From Sarcocystis neurona (Eukaryota; Apicomplexa; Conoidasida; Eucoccidiorida; Sarcocystidae), in NCBI GenBank assembly GCA_000727475.1, contig KL647307.1, positions 960,701 through 1,024,700 of the forward strand: a DNA stretch of 64,000 nucleotides. Reading direction: 5' to 3'. A program made the position numbers and the translations under genes. The notes under the pieces are model-generated. The model searched no databases. It saw only the letters and a program-made list of their open reading frames with translations, and was not told the DNA's origin. Each line of letters begins with the position of its first letter. The stretch's first letter is position 1. This document shows positions 36,821 to 50,200 of the stretch, piece after piece.

Positions 36821-39800
36821 TCATGCGGTGACTTGATCAGGAGACACCTCGTAAACGTTGATAGCTCCGCTGAACGTACCCACGAAGAGCGTCCGGCCAT
36901 CGTGAGACCAGTTCAGGGACGTGCACCAAGGCGCACCGCTACGGTTCACTTTCTCTGGCATAATTTCAGAAAGCACATTCTTGTTCTCCAGGTCCCAGAT
37001 CTGTAAGAAACACACACCCGTCACACACACAAACGCACGCAGATATGAATGGAGGGTTAGATGAGTTGCAGACGGGTCTGGATTTTCCGACGCATAGAGC
37101 GTGCACTGCGCAAACACCATAAGCAACGGCGCATGACAGTTTGCACCCAGGCACGCGTCGTCACTTCTGACCCGTTAAACAGTGATACGTGAGACACCTT
37201 CGAAGTCGTACAAAATAATCAGTAGTCTGCCATCTGAGCTACTTTTAAAAATCTCATCGCATGTACGGTTACTACACGAGAAACCGTTTTCTGGAACATT
37301 CGCACTGTACAACGCCCGCTGCCAAATTTCACCAAGCATAAAAACGCGGGAAAGCTCAGAAACTACGAAGATTTGTTTCACGCCTCCAGCGACTGCTGCT
37401 CGTCATTAAGAATGACTGCTGCAGATTGTCCGCCAAAGTCTCAATACGAGGAATGGTGTTCATCAGCGCCTTCCCCTGCCCGCGCGTGCTCCCACTGAGG
37501 CATCAGTACGGTCATTTGTCTACTCAGTGTAAGTGTTGAAGAATGTGTACAGCACAGCCACAAGCAAAGAAAGCGTTTACGCGCATGGACATTTGCAGAC
37601 GTACGTTTCACTGTGTACACGCGCGTCTACGTCTCCGTCTATCACCAGAGGAGGGCTTGCTAACGCAGTCGGTTGTACGTTCGGCTAACACTGATACAAC
37701 TATTCCACTGAACCATAAACCTACAATATGTAAACCTCACACAGGCCCGCCTAATTTTGGACCACATAAAATAACAAGCAGAGGATCCATGCAGATGCGT
37801 GTGGATGTGCCGCCCGCGATGCAGCAGCGCTAAACCGCACGGCTTGCATCGACTTACCTTGACGGATTTGTCGGTGGCCGCGCAGAGCCAGTAGTTGCAG
37901 GGAGAGAAGCAGAGCGCATTGATCGTAGAGTTGGACTCCAGGGAATACAAGTGCTTTCCTTCATTCACGTCCCACAGCATCGCCACGCCGTCCTTGCCCC
38001 CAGAAGCGCAGAGAGACCCGTCAGGGGAGATCGTGACCGTGTAAAGCACAGAGGTGTGGCCCTGCAGATTCTTGCGCAGCTTGCACGTCGTCAAGTTCCA
38101 TACCTGTAAGCCAAATCAGGCAAGTCCATGACACTAGTCGACATTAGCCTGTGCAAAATGAGGCTCCAACGATCCCTGCACGACCAGTTCAGTAACGGCC
38201 AGCCGTATCCTTTAGCTAGGACGCGCATGTCCCGCGCATCTATGTTCGAACACAGCTGCAGATACCCACGTCTAATGAGGTACTAGTACTGCGGAGAACG
38301 TGTCCACATTCTGCAGTCCACAGAACGGCACTTCAGCACCCTCACTCCCACCGGTATCCACGTGAAACGACTAAATACGAACACATCCTACTGCGTGTGC
38401 ACAGTGCTCACTGTACAGGAACAGTGGCACACACATTTTGTCGTGTTGCTTCCTAGCGTCTCGAGCGTCAATAAAAACGGCGTCTACGCATGGATATCTC
38501 GTCAACTTTACGGCAACACCTTCCTCGCAGCTACCCACGTACAAGAGTTCAACTACACTCGACCTTCTCCCCCTCCAACAGGTTTTCGCGTTGCACCTTA
38601 TCCTGCAACACAACGCAGAGATGCACCTTCAGCTGCCTCTTTCTCCTCGATGTCGTATTAATTTCATGTGTCTCACAGATATACTGATTCACACATATAG
38701 ACATGCGTAGGGAGCCACAACTAATACGCGAGCAGTGCAAAAGTGCTGCAACAGGGCTATCACACCAGCACGTCGCGAGCTGCTGAGTCCTCGTGCAATG
38801 CCATCGAAACCACTTTTCAACTTCCACTTCTTCCTGACACCAGCCAACACAGGCCTGTTACGCAAGTTCTACTACGCGTACAAGCACTTAGTAATTTAAG
38901 CGGGCACAGAGGCAGGTACAAAGACGTCTGCAGATGCACACCTGCGAGAGCTGCAAAATCCGGGCTCGTGTACTCCGGCGCTTCAGCACACAATTCCCCT
39001 GTTACGCTCTCCTCTCTGTTGCCCTTTTATGCTTTCTGCTCTACGTGTTCCTCCATTCCTTGCCCCGGCATTGCCTCACGACGATCCTGGTAATGCTTTG
39101 TTTATTCTGTTTCTCTTCTCACCTTGACAAGTTTGTCCCAGCCGCAGGAGACGATGAGGGGCTTCGTCGCGCTAGGGGAGAACCGCACGCAGGACACCCA
39201 GTCCGTGTGCTGGTTCTCAAGGATGGTATACTTGCACTCCGCAAGGGTATTCCACAGCTTGATCGTGCGATCGCGGGACCCAGAAACGATTTGTCGATTG
39301 TCAGGGCTGAATGCCACCGAGTTCACGTCGCTTGTGTGCCCCTTGAAGGAACGCACTGTCACGCCAACGTTCAGATCCCACAACCGCAGGGTCTTATCCC
39401 ACGAGCCGGAGAGGGCGAACTGTGCGTCGCTGTTGATCACCACGTCCTGCACGCACTGCGAGTGGCCCGTCAGCGCCCGACGTGCGTAGCCCACGCTCAG
39501 AGAGTCATCCAAAGAGTCGTTTAGGCGCCACACAATCACCTTCCTGTCTGAACAAACAACAGGAAGGAAAGAGAGGGAATGACCAAAAGTGAAATGCGGT
39601 CAGACACCGTGAGTGAAGAGGGCGGGAACAAAGGGACAGAATAAATTCACGACCACAGGGTTATGCAGGAAAAGAGCAACAGCCGAAAACGGAGCACATA
39701 CGCGGACGCGTAGTGAAAATACGTTTCGTGTGCAAAAATGTTGTGAAAGGACTACCAGAAGAACGGAGGAGAAAAGCAGCGCGAAGTCCGCAGCGGTGTG

Positions 39801-41882
39801 CAGTGCGACTATCAAAATCCTCGACAGCACTGTGACGTACTAAACCCCATGCGGAGCAACATGAAAGTGCGCATGCGGCACGCAAACACCGGCAGTACAA
39901 CTGGCGCATTTCAAGCGGCAACGCCGACCGAAGGCGTCGACTGTTACCAAAGGCACCAAAAAATCACTGTGATACCAACAGCGTGACGACAGACACGAAC
40001 AAGTCTACAGCACTGGACACCGCACTGACCGTGCTCACGCCTCTCCGCGCTGCGATGCCGGGTGCACCCTCACTCACCCGCGGACATCTTGTGGAGCCGC
40101 GCTTAAAAGCACAATCGGCAGACCGCATAGAGACGGACACGGGAACGAACGGCATGGACGAAGAAGGAAATACTCTCCAGTGCGCATTCCAACAGTCGAA
40201 GAAGCCATACGTAGGCGCGCAGGACTACTCAGGTTGTCAATTTAATCGTCACGCATCAACAGGCCTCTCCACATGAAGAGGCCTGCACGCCAGGCATAGT
40301 GATTCGCAGCATCACATGTAACTGAGGCATACACAATGACCAACAGGTAGCATCAACAATACGAAAGACGTGAAGTCAACTCAGATGCCCTCTGTAGGTA
40401 CCCCCTCCTTTTCCCCATTGAAGACACACTTGGATAATCGCTGTAATTGTGGCGCCGGACCCGGGACACGCAATTCAGAGTGGAGATGAAAGCAGCTCCA
40501 GTAGGAAGACTTCTCGTCAATGGCCCGAGGGCCTGCGAGTGAGCTGGGAACTTCCAGATTCATCACAAAATTCGTGTTCCGAGACTCTTCGCGTCAAACC
40601 CAACACGGGTGAATGTCCACGCTGAACTGCGAAAAATGTACGTGGACAGGAAAGGCTTCCCCAACACGAATGACACAGGACGCAGCACAAAAAGCAGTTA
40701 CCGATGACGCAGTGTTTATCGATCTTTCGTAGGACTGCTCACGTCCTACGTGAACGGCAACATACGTTAGGGCGCGCTCAGCACGCATCTACCCATTTGC
40801 GTAGGGGGAGCACAGAAGATTTCGCACGTTTGTGTGCCGCCCGCGCCCCCCCCGGACAAAAGCGCCGCTTCACTACATACTTTTTTGCCATAGTCTCCTG
40901 GACGGCATCACGGTCCTGCTCACAACCGACGTGGCAATCAATAATTCTCTGGATGGACACCTTATCTCAGTACACACGTACAGGAAACATGAACTGTTCA
41001 CGCCAAATTCGTCGTTAGTGGGCAGGTCACCCAGTATAGTGTGTACCCTCTCCACGTATACCGCCGACTCAACGGCGGACAAGCCAGTGAGGGACGGCCG
41101 GCTGTGGGAGATTCGTGTTATCGGTTCCGATGTAGCCACACAGCCCAGAAGAGTGCTCCAGCACACAGGCAGAATGGATATGCGCGAAACCGGTTGTCCT
41201 ACCTACTAGGTAAGCTTTGTTGTGCGCGGATATTTTATGCATGTAAAGGTTCCCGCCTCCTTTGTTTCAAACGCAGAGCTAGAGAAGACTCTCTAAAACA
41301 CACAATACACAAGTGAGCATGCGCGACTTCGACACGCATGAAAACGACCGGTTTTGAAGGCGCCTCGAGTGCTAGCAACAGAAACACGTGCGTCACGTCC
41401 CTACGGAAGAAGGAAAAACGTAACTGGACCCCGCCTCTTCGCCGGCGGCCAAGCACAGATACTGGAGTCCCCCATATCAGAACGAATAAACATTACGTAA
41501 CACCTAATAGTGGCCCACAACAGACGCCCGTTGCCTGCCAAGCTACTTCTCCACGCCGAGCCTCCACTTCAACCCCCCCCTACCCCCCGCCCCCGACAAA
41601 AAGGACGCAGAATGCCACGAAATCCAACTTGCAACTTGACAGGAGGATAAAAACGGAGCGTCTCCGTTGCGGATGTCACTGCCCTCCTCGAGAAATATGG
41701 TTGCGCCCCCACGTTTTAGCTCCCCATGCAAATGCATGTACGTAACATCACCGGAAAACCTTACCTCTAGAAGAGGAGACAATGGTGTCATCTTTTTCTG
41801 CGGCGGTGGAAATGGCCGTGACGGAATCGGTGTGCCCTTCAAGGACCCCTTTAAATTCTAGATATTCGCCGGTGATATTCAT
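36821..41882 (-). CDS. RACK1: RACK1, WD40 ribosome-bound scaffold, four exons
   Basis: RACK1 is a seven-bladed beta-propeller that sits on the 40S subunit near the mRNA exit and docks kinases and other factors. Exons on the minus strand are 41882-41765, 39547-39123, 38103-37858 and 37000-36821, joined in phases 1, 0, 0, for 322 residues including a normal ATG and TGA. The length fits the family (about 317). Blade signatures are clear: GH followed by WD or equivalents in LEGHTDSV...VIVWRL, LTGHSQ...LRLWDL, FKGHTSD...IKLWNT, LQGHTSV...AMLWDV and ATDKSVKIWDLENK. The ribosome-contact loop reads [13 protein letters not shown], so the human R36-D-K38 patch is R-D-R here and keeps its positive charge. 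The first intron is 2.2 kb. The gene is divergent from XPD. Confidence 0.97.
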
Positions 41883-44251
41883 TGTGGCTGCAGGACGGGG
41901 AGGAATGGGGCAGTCGGCGCCGTTAGAGAACAAATGCGCAATGCAGGCGCGCTTCCCAGCGCGTGACACCAACGACTTGGATAAAATGAACTACTTTTAA
42001 AAAGAGGTGGCCGCTGAAGAGACAATAGAGAACTGCATACCGTAGTGGTCAATTACTCGCTCTCACCAAGCGATTGCGAAGGGCAAGGAGGGCAGATCCA
42101 GCGCCGCAGTCGGCCTGTAGGCTCCCAGTACCGTGACAAAATCGCTTCGGCCTTCCCACGCACTCTACTGGTAACGTTAGGTCTGCCAGGGCGCCATTGG
42201 GTACATGCGCGAGTTTTCCACTGTCGCAGTCTGTTGCCCCCCACCCCACCCACCTCTTCCCGGCTCTTTCGCTGTCGGACGAGGGTCGTGATAGGGGAGG
42301 AACTGCTCGGTGGCCGCCAAAGCTGTTGACCCCCGCAGCACCAGCTGGATCGAGTCGCCTGCATGTGGGAGCGGCGTGGTTCGCGCCCCGGACCAAGGCG
42401 CACTGCCGTGTGTGGCTAATGTCGTGCGTGAGATGCGGATGCGCAGCAGTAGGCGCCGCTGTGTCATCCTTGTTACACGCTGTGCGGCGGCATTTTCCAC
42501 TGCACTTCGTAGCATCAGGCAAAGCAGCCGACCGACGCCGGAACCATTCTGCCGTCGTGCCGAACTGCGTGTACAAAGTGGTAAGTAGCGGTGCGTTCGG
42601 CATGCGAAACGCGCCCACCCTGAAGCGTCTCACACAGCAGCTCACCCGAGGGTCTCGATGCAGGGTGCCTCCACGTCAAGTGTGCGAAAACGGATGGAAC
42701 AAAAAAGTATGGCGCCCAAATACGGTAGAAGCTGCGGTGGACGGACGCGGAGACAGACCGCAAGTATATCACGGTAGCCACACAAGGCAAACGCAAGTGG
42801 AGAGATCATGCCTACAGGATCAATTGACACTGTAGAGGTCATCCTCAAAATCCCAATGGCCATCAGAACCAAACGGTGTGAATTGCCTAATGGTGACAAA
42901 CACCGTTAGGTATCGCTTCCTCAGGTTGTTCACTTTCCGAGTTCGTGTTCTAACTGGTTTTTGACACTGTCTCGAGTATTCCTTTCAGCGGGTGCCGGTG
43001 TCACAATCATTCGTTTCAACTACGAGAAGCTTCTGTCTGGGTGTCTGTGCACTCGTCAGTGTTTCTTGTTTGTGTGAGCACTGTAAATGTGGATCTGCTG
43101 AATGCCTACGCAGGCGTGAGTCCCTCCCGGGCAGTCCAGTTTTCGTTCTGATCAGCAGGCAGTGAAAACTTGCACAACACCCCCGTTGTGGATTCTCCGG
43201 GCAGCTAAGCGACCACCGAGACACACGAACACCGTGTCTCTTATGTGCGAAATAATCTACTTTCTGCTGTCACACATGTCTCCAATACCTGCAGACTTCC
43301 CCGTACCGTCGCATTATACGTCCTCCTACGATGTATAGCCGTGCGCTGTCAACGAAAACCTGAGGGAAAAACATTACCTGTGTGCCAGATTGACGCAGTC
43401 GCCCAGCCGTTCTGCTTCCTTCACTGGCATCGTCATCGCCTCCAGAAAGCATATTTCGGCAGAAGCGCCTGAAATTTTCAGCTTTGTGTGTACCTTCTTT
43501 CATGTGTGTATCACTTCGAGGGCTCAGCCGTCTACTGAGTCCTTTCCCGTGTTCATGTGGTGTTCGCCGGCCGAGTGATCTGCCCTACGCCTACCACAGT
43601 ATATCTGTCTTCACACACAGCATCTCCTTGTTTTTCTCCATCTTCTTTGCCGCATCGGTGGTCACTCGAAGGTGTAGCGAAAGCGTGTCTGACAGGATCG
43701 ACGCTCGTAGTATCGCCTGTCCCCGGATCTAGTGACTGACAAAAATCGTGACCAGCTCCAGCAGCGTGAATTCCAGGGCGTTCGCCACTTGTGCTAAAGA
43801 GAATTTCAAACCACCACGGCGCTTGAATCAACCGTGAGGCCTACTACAAAAGAAGCCTCTACAAGCGTACAAACCGGACACCTTCGTTTCCATATATATA
43901 CGCACATCCACACACAGATGCGTAGATACACGTGCTAGCCCATTCAAATGTCGGCATGAAATTAAGCGACTGCGGTCCGTAAGGGTGCTTAGTATCTCAC
44001 TTTACTAATGTTGAACGCCGAAGAAAGGGCAAATTTTGCCTGTGCTTTCTACAGCATTGTGACATGACCGCCTTCGACGATTCGCGAATCTCCGCTGAAA
44101 ATGTGTGTATCACTCGATCTTTGCCGGCGTATGGAGTTTAAGTGGGCGACGTTAGTATTCTGTTAAGTAACTCAAGACAGTTCAAAGTCAACGCGTACGA
44201 AAACGTGTGCGCTTCCCTGCCGCGTATATACGTACGTATTGGAATTTCAAA
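41883..44251. promoter_or_regulatory. Shared divergent upstream region of RACK1 and XPD
   Basis: These 2.4 kb separate the two start codons, which face away from each other, so both promoters must lie here or in untranslated exons within it. The portion near RACK1 (about 42.0-42.8 kb) has long overlapping open frames on both strands, of about 200 codons each. They are mutually antisense, have no recognisable domain and probably reflect low stop density. No TATA box or other element can be defended. Confidence 0.5.
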
Positions 44252-47200
44252 ATGGTGGTCTTCCCACTCGACGAAATCACGGTGTACTTCCCGTATGACT
44301 TCATCTATCCCGAACAGTATGCCTACATCAGAGCACTCAAGCAGACACTTGACGCCAAAGGCCATGCAGTGCTCGAAATGCCCACCGGAACGGGTAAGCT
44401 ATATATGTGACATTCTCCTTTCACAGCTGAAGCGTGGCTGTCTTCTAACGGAGAAAAAAGGATTGAGCTTATCACATCGTAGAAGCATTGAGCAGGCTTT
44501 CTGTACAGTGATGTCTGTGGAAGATGTGAAACACGTCTACACACGCGAAGCAACATTTTTATGCCTCCGCGTGCAACATGACAGTGGGGAGCTTGAAGAG
44601 AGAAGAACTTTGTCTCGCTCCAGTATCATTTCAGCACTGGTGACCAGCAGGCTACTTGCCCAGGTGCACTGGAGGGCGTTGTACGATGCCACCCAGATTG
44701 ACAACAGCTTTTGATAGGGGAGAGAGTCGGCCACCTACGCGCCACTTAAAGGCTGCTAGCTGATTTCCAAATTTTTCGTCGTTTCGCTGTTGATATTCTG
44801 TATACACTGTGTATCCAACGCCGATGCATCTCCGCGCACGTTTGTGCATTATCAGAGAATATAACAAGGGCAGAACAAAGATCCGCATATTCCGTCGTTT
44901 CCTTGTAGCCTACACATGCAGACCAAGTGAAATGGTCACGCAGAACATAAGCGCACGCATTTCGTGACAAGATAGGAAGACAGCACATTGTATTTCAGTT
45001 CATCTTCAAAGGTAGTGGTGCCGCACAAGTCAACTGATATGTTGAGCGCGTACTTGTCAAGATCCCCCGTATCACACCTGTTTCATGCTGAGCTATTCTC
45101 CACAGCACTGTGAGCTGTACTGAGAAGTACACTGTCTGTTTAATGGGCGTGGGTGCTTCACTTACCAGGGCTGCGGCTCACACACATCATTTCAGCTTCC
45201 ACAGCAAAGATGCTCAGAAGATCAGCGTGCACGCTTCAAGTTCGAATACTCAGTCGCCTTCTGTGCTCAGTGACTCTCCCTAGCGCAGAGCTGTGCAGGA
45301 GAACATCCTGTGTGGACTCTTTGTTGATGGGTAGTGTCTACCCGAGTTCCTGCTTTTATAAATGGCGAAGCAGCTTCGGCGGCAGCCGAGGTGAACCACG
45401 CTTTTTGGGTGCCCATTACATGACCGTGTTTTCCTAGTGTGCATTTCACCCGTGTTACTGGAGAGGAATCCTCGAACGGAAGCGGGAGCCTAGTGGGCTT
45501 TTCAGAGCTTGTGTTGACTGCGAAGCGTCTACATTTACGGTTGAGCGATGCAGACGGCGTACATGCGGGAAAAGCAGTATAGTTTGTGAATTCTGATCTC
45601 TATGGACGTTGCGCCGCTTTGAGGGCTAATTGTCTCGCTTGGAATTCATTGTCTCCACCAACAGGCAAAACAGTGGCCCTGTTCTCCCTCCTAACTTCGT
45701 ACCAGCTGGCGCATCCAGGCATGGGGAAAATCTTGTATTGCACACGAACGGTATGTCGCCTGCGGCATTCGCGAACAAAGCACGCCGACTTTACAGACGT
45801 GAACACGCACCTACACTAACGTCTACACACACAGGCCGTTACACAGGTGTCTGTCGAAAGAGGGAGGAAATCTTTTCAAGGATACCGGATACTACGCTCG
45901 TCTCGTGCATATCATCAGAGGTCTCCAGAACGTCCGAGGGGAGCAGAAAGACCTGCGTGTTGTCCACGAGCGTTACGTATTTTTTCTGGGGGTCCACGCG
46001 GCATACTCTGATACGCGAGAATGCGTGCGTTCATCTGCTGTAGTAGTGTCTTAAACGGGAAAATAGAAGTCTACGTTGATGTTCCTTCAATTATAACTTT
46101 GAGTCCCATCAACGAGGGTAGAATGGCTGTTGTGTTTGAAATCTGGCGAGAGTGGTGCACTTCTAACTCAAGAAGGGCGGCCACGAACGTGTCACACACA
46201 ATGTATGGCTTTTTCGATTGGCTTTCAAGGCTGTGTGGAGTAAAATTGCACTGTCGTCATTTCATGTACATCTCCTGTGCTGCCTAATTCACCATTCACG
46301 ACCTCACGCTCACTCAGCACGCGCGCCTACGGACGTACGTACACAGAAGTGGGTTGCAGGTGTCTTTCCGAGGAAACCGGGGGTGCAGATTTCTCTGAAC
46401 AGGTGATTTACTCCAGCGTCCAGGGTACAGAAGCATTTTTGTTCGTTAAAACACATTCTAAAAGATTCTGTACAGACCGAGCTTTACCGTGAGTATACAC
46501 GTGTACGATGTTCGTATATAAGAATGTTCAAAGTATGACAAAGGTGACCCTTACGAGTGACCTGACATTGGGTCTTCAAGAATTTGCGCTCTGTAGGTGG
46601 CCGCCCCAGGTGCCGCGTGCTGCCCGTTGACGGAGGGCTTGGCTTGCGACTGTGCGTGCACACAGAAATAGGTGGGGATTCTTTACCTTTGAAAACATAT
46701 TCTCGTGGTTCTGCAGTGTATTTCAGAACCCTTGTGGAGTTCATTAGTGGGAATCCGGTGCGGCTTTCCCTGGAGGCTCTGTGCAGGTGTAACTGCGCTA
46801 AGACTATTTTTGTAAGGTGCTACTAGAAATCTTCTGTCTATAGAACAAGGGTTGGTCTGCACGCACAAGGAGGCGTCATTGCCGACCCTTAGCCCCGCAC
46901 GTGCTGCCACTGTGTCAACCTCTGTCTCAGCGAGGGGCTCCAGACGACCAATCGACTGCGGTGTATTGCGGCAAGTGGCTCGGCTTCCTCTTCACTTGTA
47001 CATGCTCTCAAGCATCTCTTGTTCCTCTTGGACACTATTGTAGAGCATCACCGTTTTCGTGAGGCTCTCCTAATGGCCTACATGAGTCGTCGTCGTCGCA
47101 GCGCCATGTTTTAGCTTCTAACGTAGTGTTGACTATTTTTTGAGAAGCCGTCATCCTCCGTATGAATGGTGGGTGGCAATGAAGTGTACCTGTGTGTAAC

Positions 47201-50200
47201 CTGGAGCATCGTTACTGTATGCTCCACGCTTCTTCCCTCGAGTATTCACCCCAGTCTCAGTTCTCACCTGCCTGTTGTCGACGTCAACCAGGTACCGGAA
47301 ATGGAGAAGGCGCTGCTGGAACTGAAAGGCGTGATCGACTACCGCATACAGGAAATCGCTAAAGCACAAAAGAAGCAGCAGGAGGCAGTAGCAGCAGCAG
47401 CGTCGCAAGCTCCAGCAGCAGCAGCATCAACAAATGCACCAGCAGAAGCACCAGCAGCCGCGATCTCCGGCGACTGCGTCGTGGATTCAGGTTCTGCTTC
47501 TTCTGATAAAACAGGAGAAAAGGCAGACAGCAGAAATGCAGCGACCGCCGCCAGCGCCAGGCCGCCATCGCCGCCAGCGAGTACCGCAGGCAGCCACGTA
47601 GGCGTGCAGAGACCCTCCAACGCCAAATCCATAGAACCCGAACCTCCTCCCTTCATTGGGAAAGAAATGATCAGTGAGAAATGAAGAAACAACTGCGGTT
47701 TCGTCGTACAGCGTTGCTGTGCAGAAGAGCACGAAAGAGACGCTTCCGTGTGTTACAGTGACGGATACAGTGAAGAAAACGACGCAGCGGTTTGTACAAA
47801 AGCGTGTATACATAGGTGCGTATGTGCCTGTGATATGCGTACGCGCGCTGCTCACACTGGCAGCATGCCAGCGTGGCCTGTTTTTACCACTGGTGTCTGT
47901 GCGGGGGAACAAATGTCTGCATATCACGGCTGTTCTTTGCTAGCGTCTCGCGATTTTTGTACAGTATAAAGAAAGACTATAGTCGGCGATATGTCTGAAC
48001 AGACAAAGACTGGACGTAGGTCGACCATATTTTTCCTCGCACTTTTCTGTGCTGAGAAACAAAACCAAAAGAGCAGCTGTCCGACGTGACATGTACAGTA
48101 CAGTGACGTTGGATGGAAGACAGCAACTGCGCGACCATGATGGCTTAATAGTGAACATACACGCGAACACGCTTCCCTCGCAAAATACGTCTCCGGGGCG
48201 AAGGACTACTCTGAAGCAACCCACGAATTTCAAAAGTGCGCATGCCTGCCGCGCTGTGAGTAGGCAGCCCGGTGCAGCTTTACACGCGTGCAAATGTGCG
48301 TGCATGTATTACGAGGTTTCTTTTCGCGCCTCTGACGTCTGCAGGAGTTCGCAGCAGCTCGTGTTCACCTCCTGCCTGACTGGACTACGCGTAGACACGT
48401 TGGACATGGCATTTCACCGTTGCGCGCTGCGAGACGCGAATGAGAATATGCGACTCACGCTTGTTGCAACGCTGCCCTCTTCGTCTTTTGTGCACACGTC
48501 GGCCGCCGTACTCTCGGATCTCTGGTTCTCCTCACCACGGGGTACACCTGTGTATGTGGTGTAACCGTGCGTGCGCAGCGCCATCTTTGCGAGATGTGAA
48601 CAGTGGCTGGTCCTTTGCAGGTGCTGGGTACATTCTGGCCCTCGGGTTGTCGGCGCGGCGGAACATGTGCATCAATCCGGCTGTTTGCCAGCAACCGGAC
48701 AGAGAAAAAATAGATCAAGAGTGTAAGTTGGTAGCGCGGCGTACGAGTAGAGTATCTCTTACGCATTCTTGCGCGTAGGGACGTGCTTTGTTTTTCGTGC
48801 CGACTACACCATGTACATTCGAGCAGTATCTGGGAATCCACAGAAAGTAATTTGAACCGCTCCATCTGCAAACCTGTGTTGATCTTTTACAATGGAAAAC
48901 GTGCAGTGGGCAAAGCTAGGTGAGCGGCACTTTTCTGAGAAATTTCCTTCTTTGCATACAGAGTGGCGAATTGACATCTGCCGCTACACTCGGCGTTGAA
49001 CGTTTTACTCAGACCAAGGAGAGAAAACCTGCGGCCCTCTCTTCTTCACATCAGTACACACATTGCCAGTGTGCATACACTTGTCTGTGGATGTACACAA
49101 TTACTGTAGGGATCCTCATAAAAGCATAGAGAGATACATACCGGATATTAGTTATATGTCCCTACGTTTACCAAAACCAAGTCGCGACCGTCTTCATGCA
49201 TTCCTCGTCGAATCCAGACTCATTGATCCCACTCAGCATCGCTGAGACAAAATGCTTTAGTGTTATGGTAACGGCCGGCTGATGGACACGGCGGCACTTG
49301 CTTTGTGTTACAGAGTTTTCTTTCTTCCTCACAGATGAGATTACGTGGTCATTTAGACGCCGCCAGAAACTGCAGTTCTGCTCAGATAAATTGTTGTGCA
49401 GTAAGCGGTACTCCCGAGTTTCTGCCAGCGTGAATTCCGACAAGCAAGCACGTATGCGCATTATTGTCAGCCGACATGTTGGACGTCTGCTGCCACCAAA
49501 GCAAGCACACGCATGAGAGCCGTATCGTCCGTGTATATCGAAAGACGTAAGTTTGTATGCTCCGAATACTATTCTGCTCAGGAGACAGTGTCACCTGTAT
49601 CTCCTCTTCTCGCCTGATTCGTGAAAAGGACAGCAGCGCTGCCGCTGCTACGGCAGTGAAAACGGCTCCGTTGGCGTCTCTGTTCCCGTTATCTTTCCAG
49701 ACAGCGAAACAATCGTATCAGATGAACGTGTGTGCGGCGCGTCTCGCGTATCAGTCTCCATCTGGCTAATGTTGCAACGGCACACTCGCAATCTGGCAAT
49801 GCGATAGGGGACACTACTCTAGCGGTGCAGAATCGTTTTTGCCTTTTCAGGTCGAGAAAGAACAGCGCCGTGGGTGCGGCAGCAGTACTTGACTAGCGAT
49901 GGAACTGTGGGCGCTGGAGACGAAGCGGATGCACATACACCCGACATCGAAGATGTTGGGACACGTGGATGGGGGGCCGGCTGCGCTACCTTTTCCGACT
50001 CTTCTTCCTCGTCTCGGCGCTCCTCTACAGCAGCGGAAGGGCGACGGTCCCGTGTTGTCCTGCCTTCCAATGAAGAGGCAGAGCCTGGCCGCTACTCGCC
50101 TGCGCTGTGCGCCTGGTACGAGAACTTCGATAGATTCTTCACTCCGCAGTTTTTTCCTGCTGGTAAGCTCGGAGGCCGTGTCTTCGGCGAATTCACTGCA

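Noticed and set aside
42049..42835. Two overlapping open frames of about 200 codons on opposite strands between RACK1 and XPD
   Set aside because: They are mutually antisense, of low quality as proteins and lack any domain or splice partner. Most likely they are stop-poor upstream sequence.
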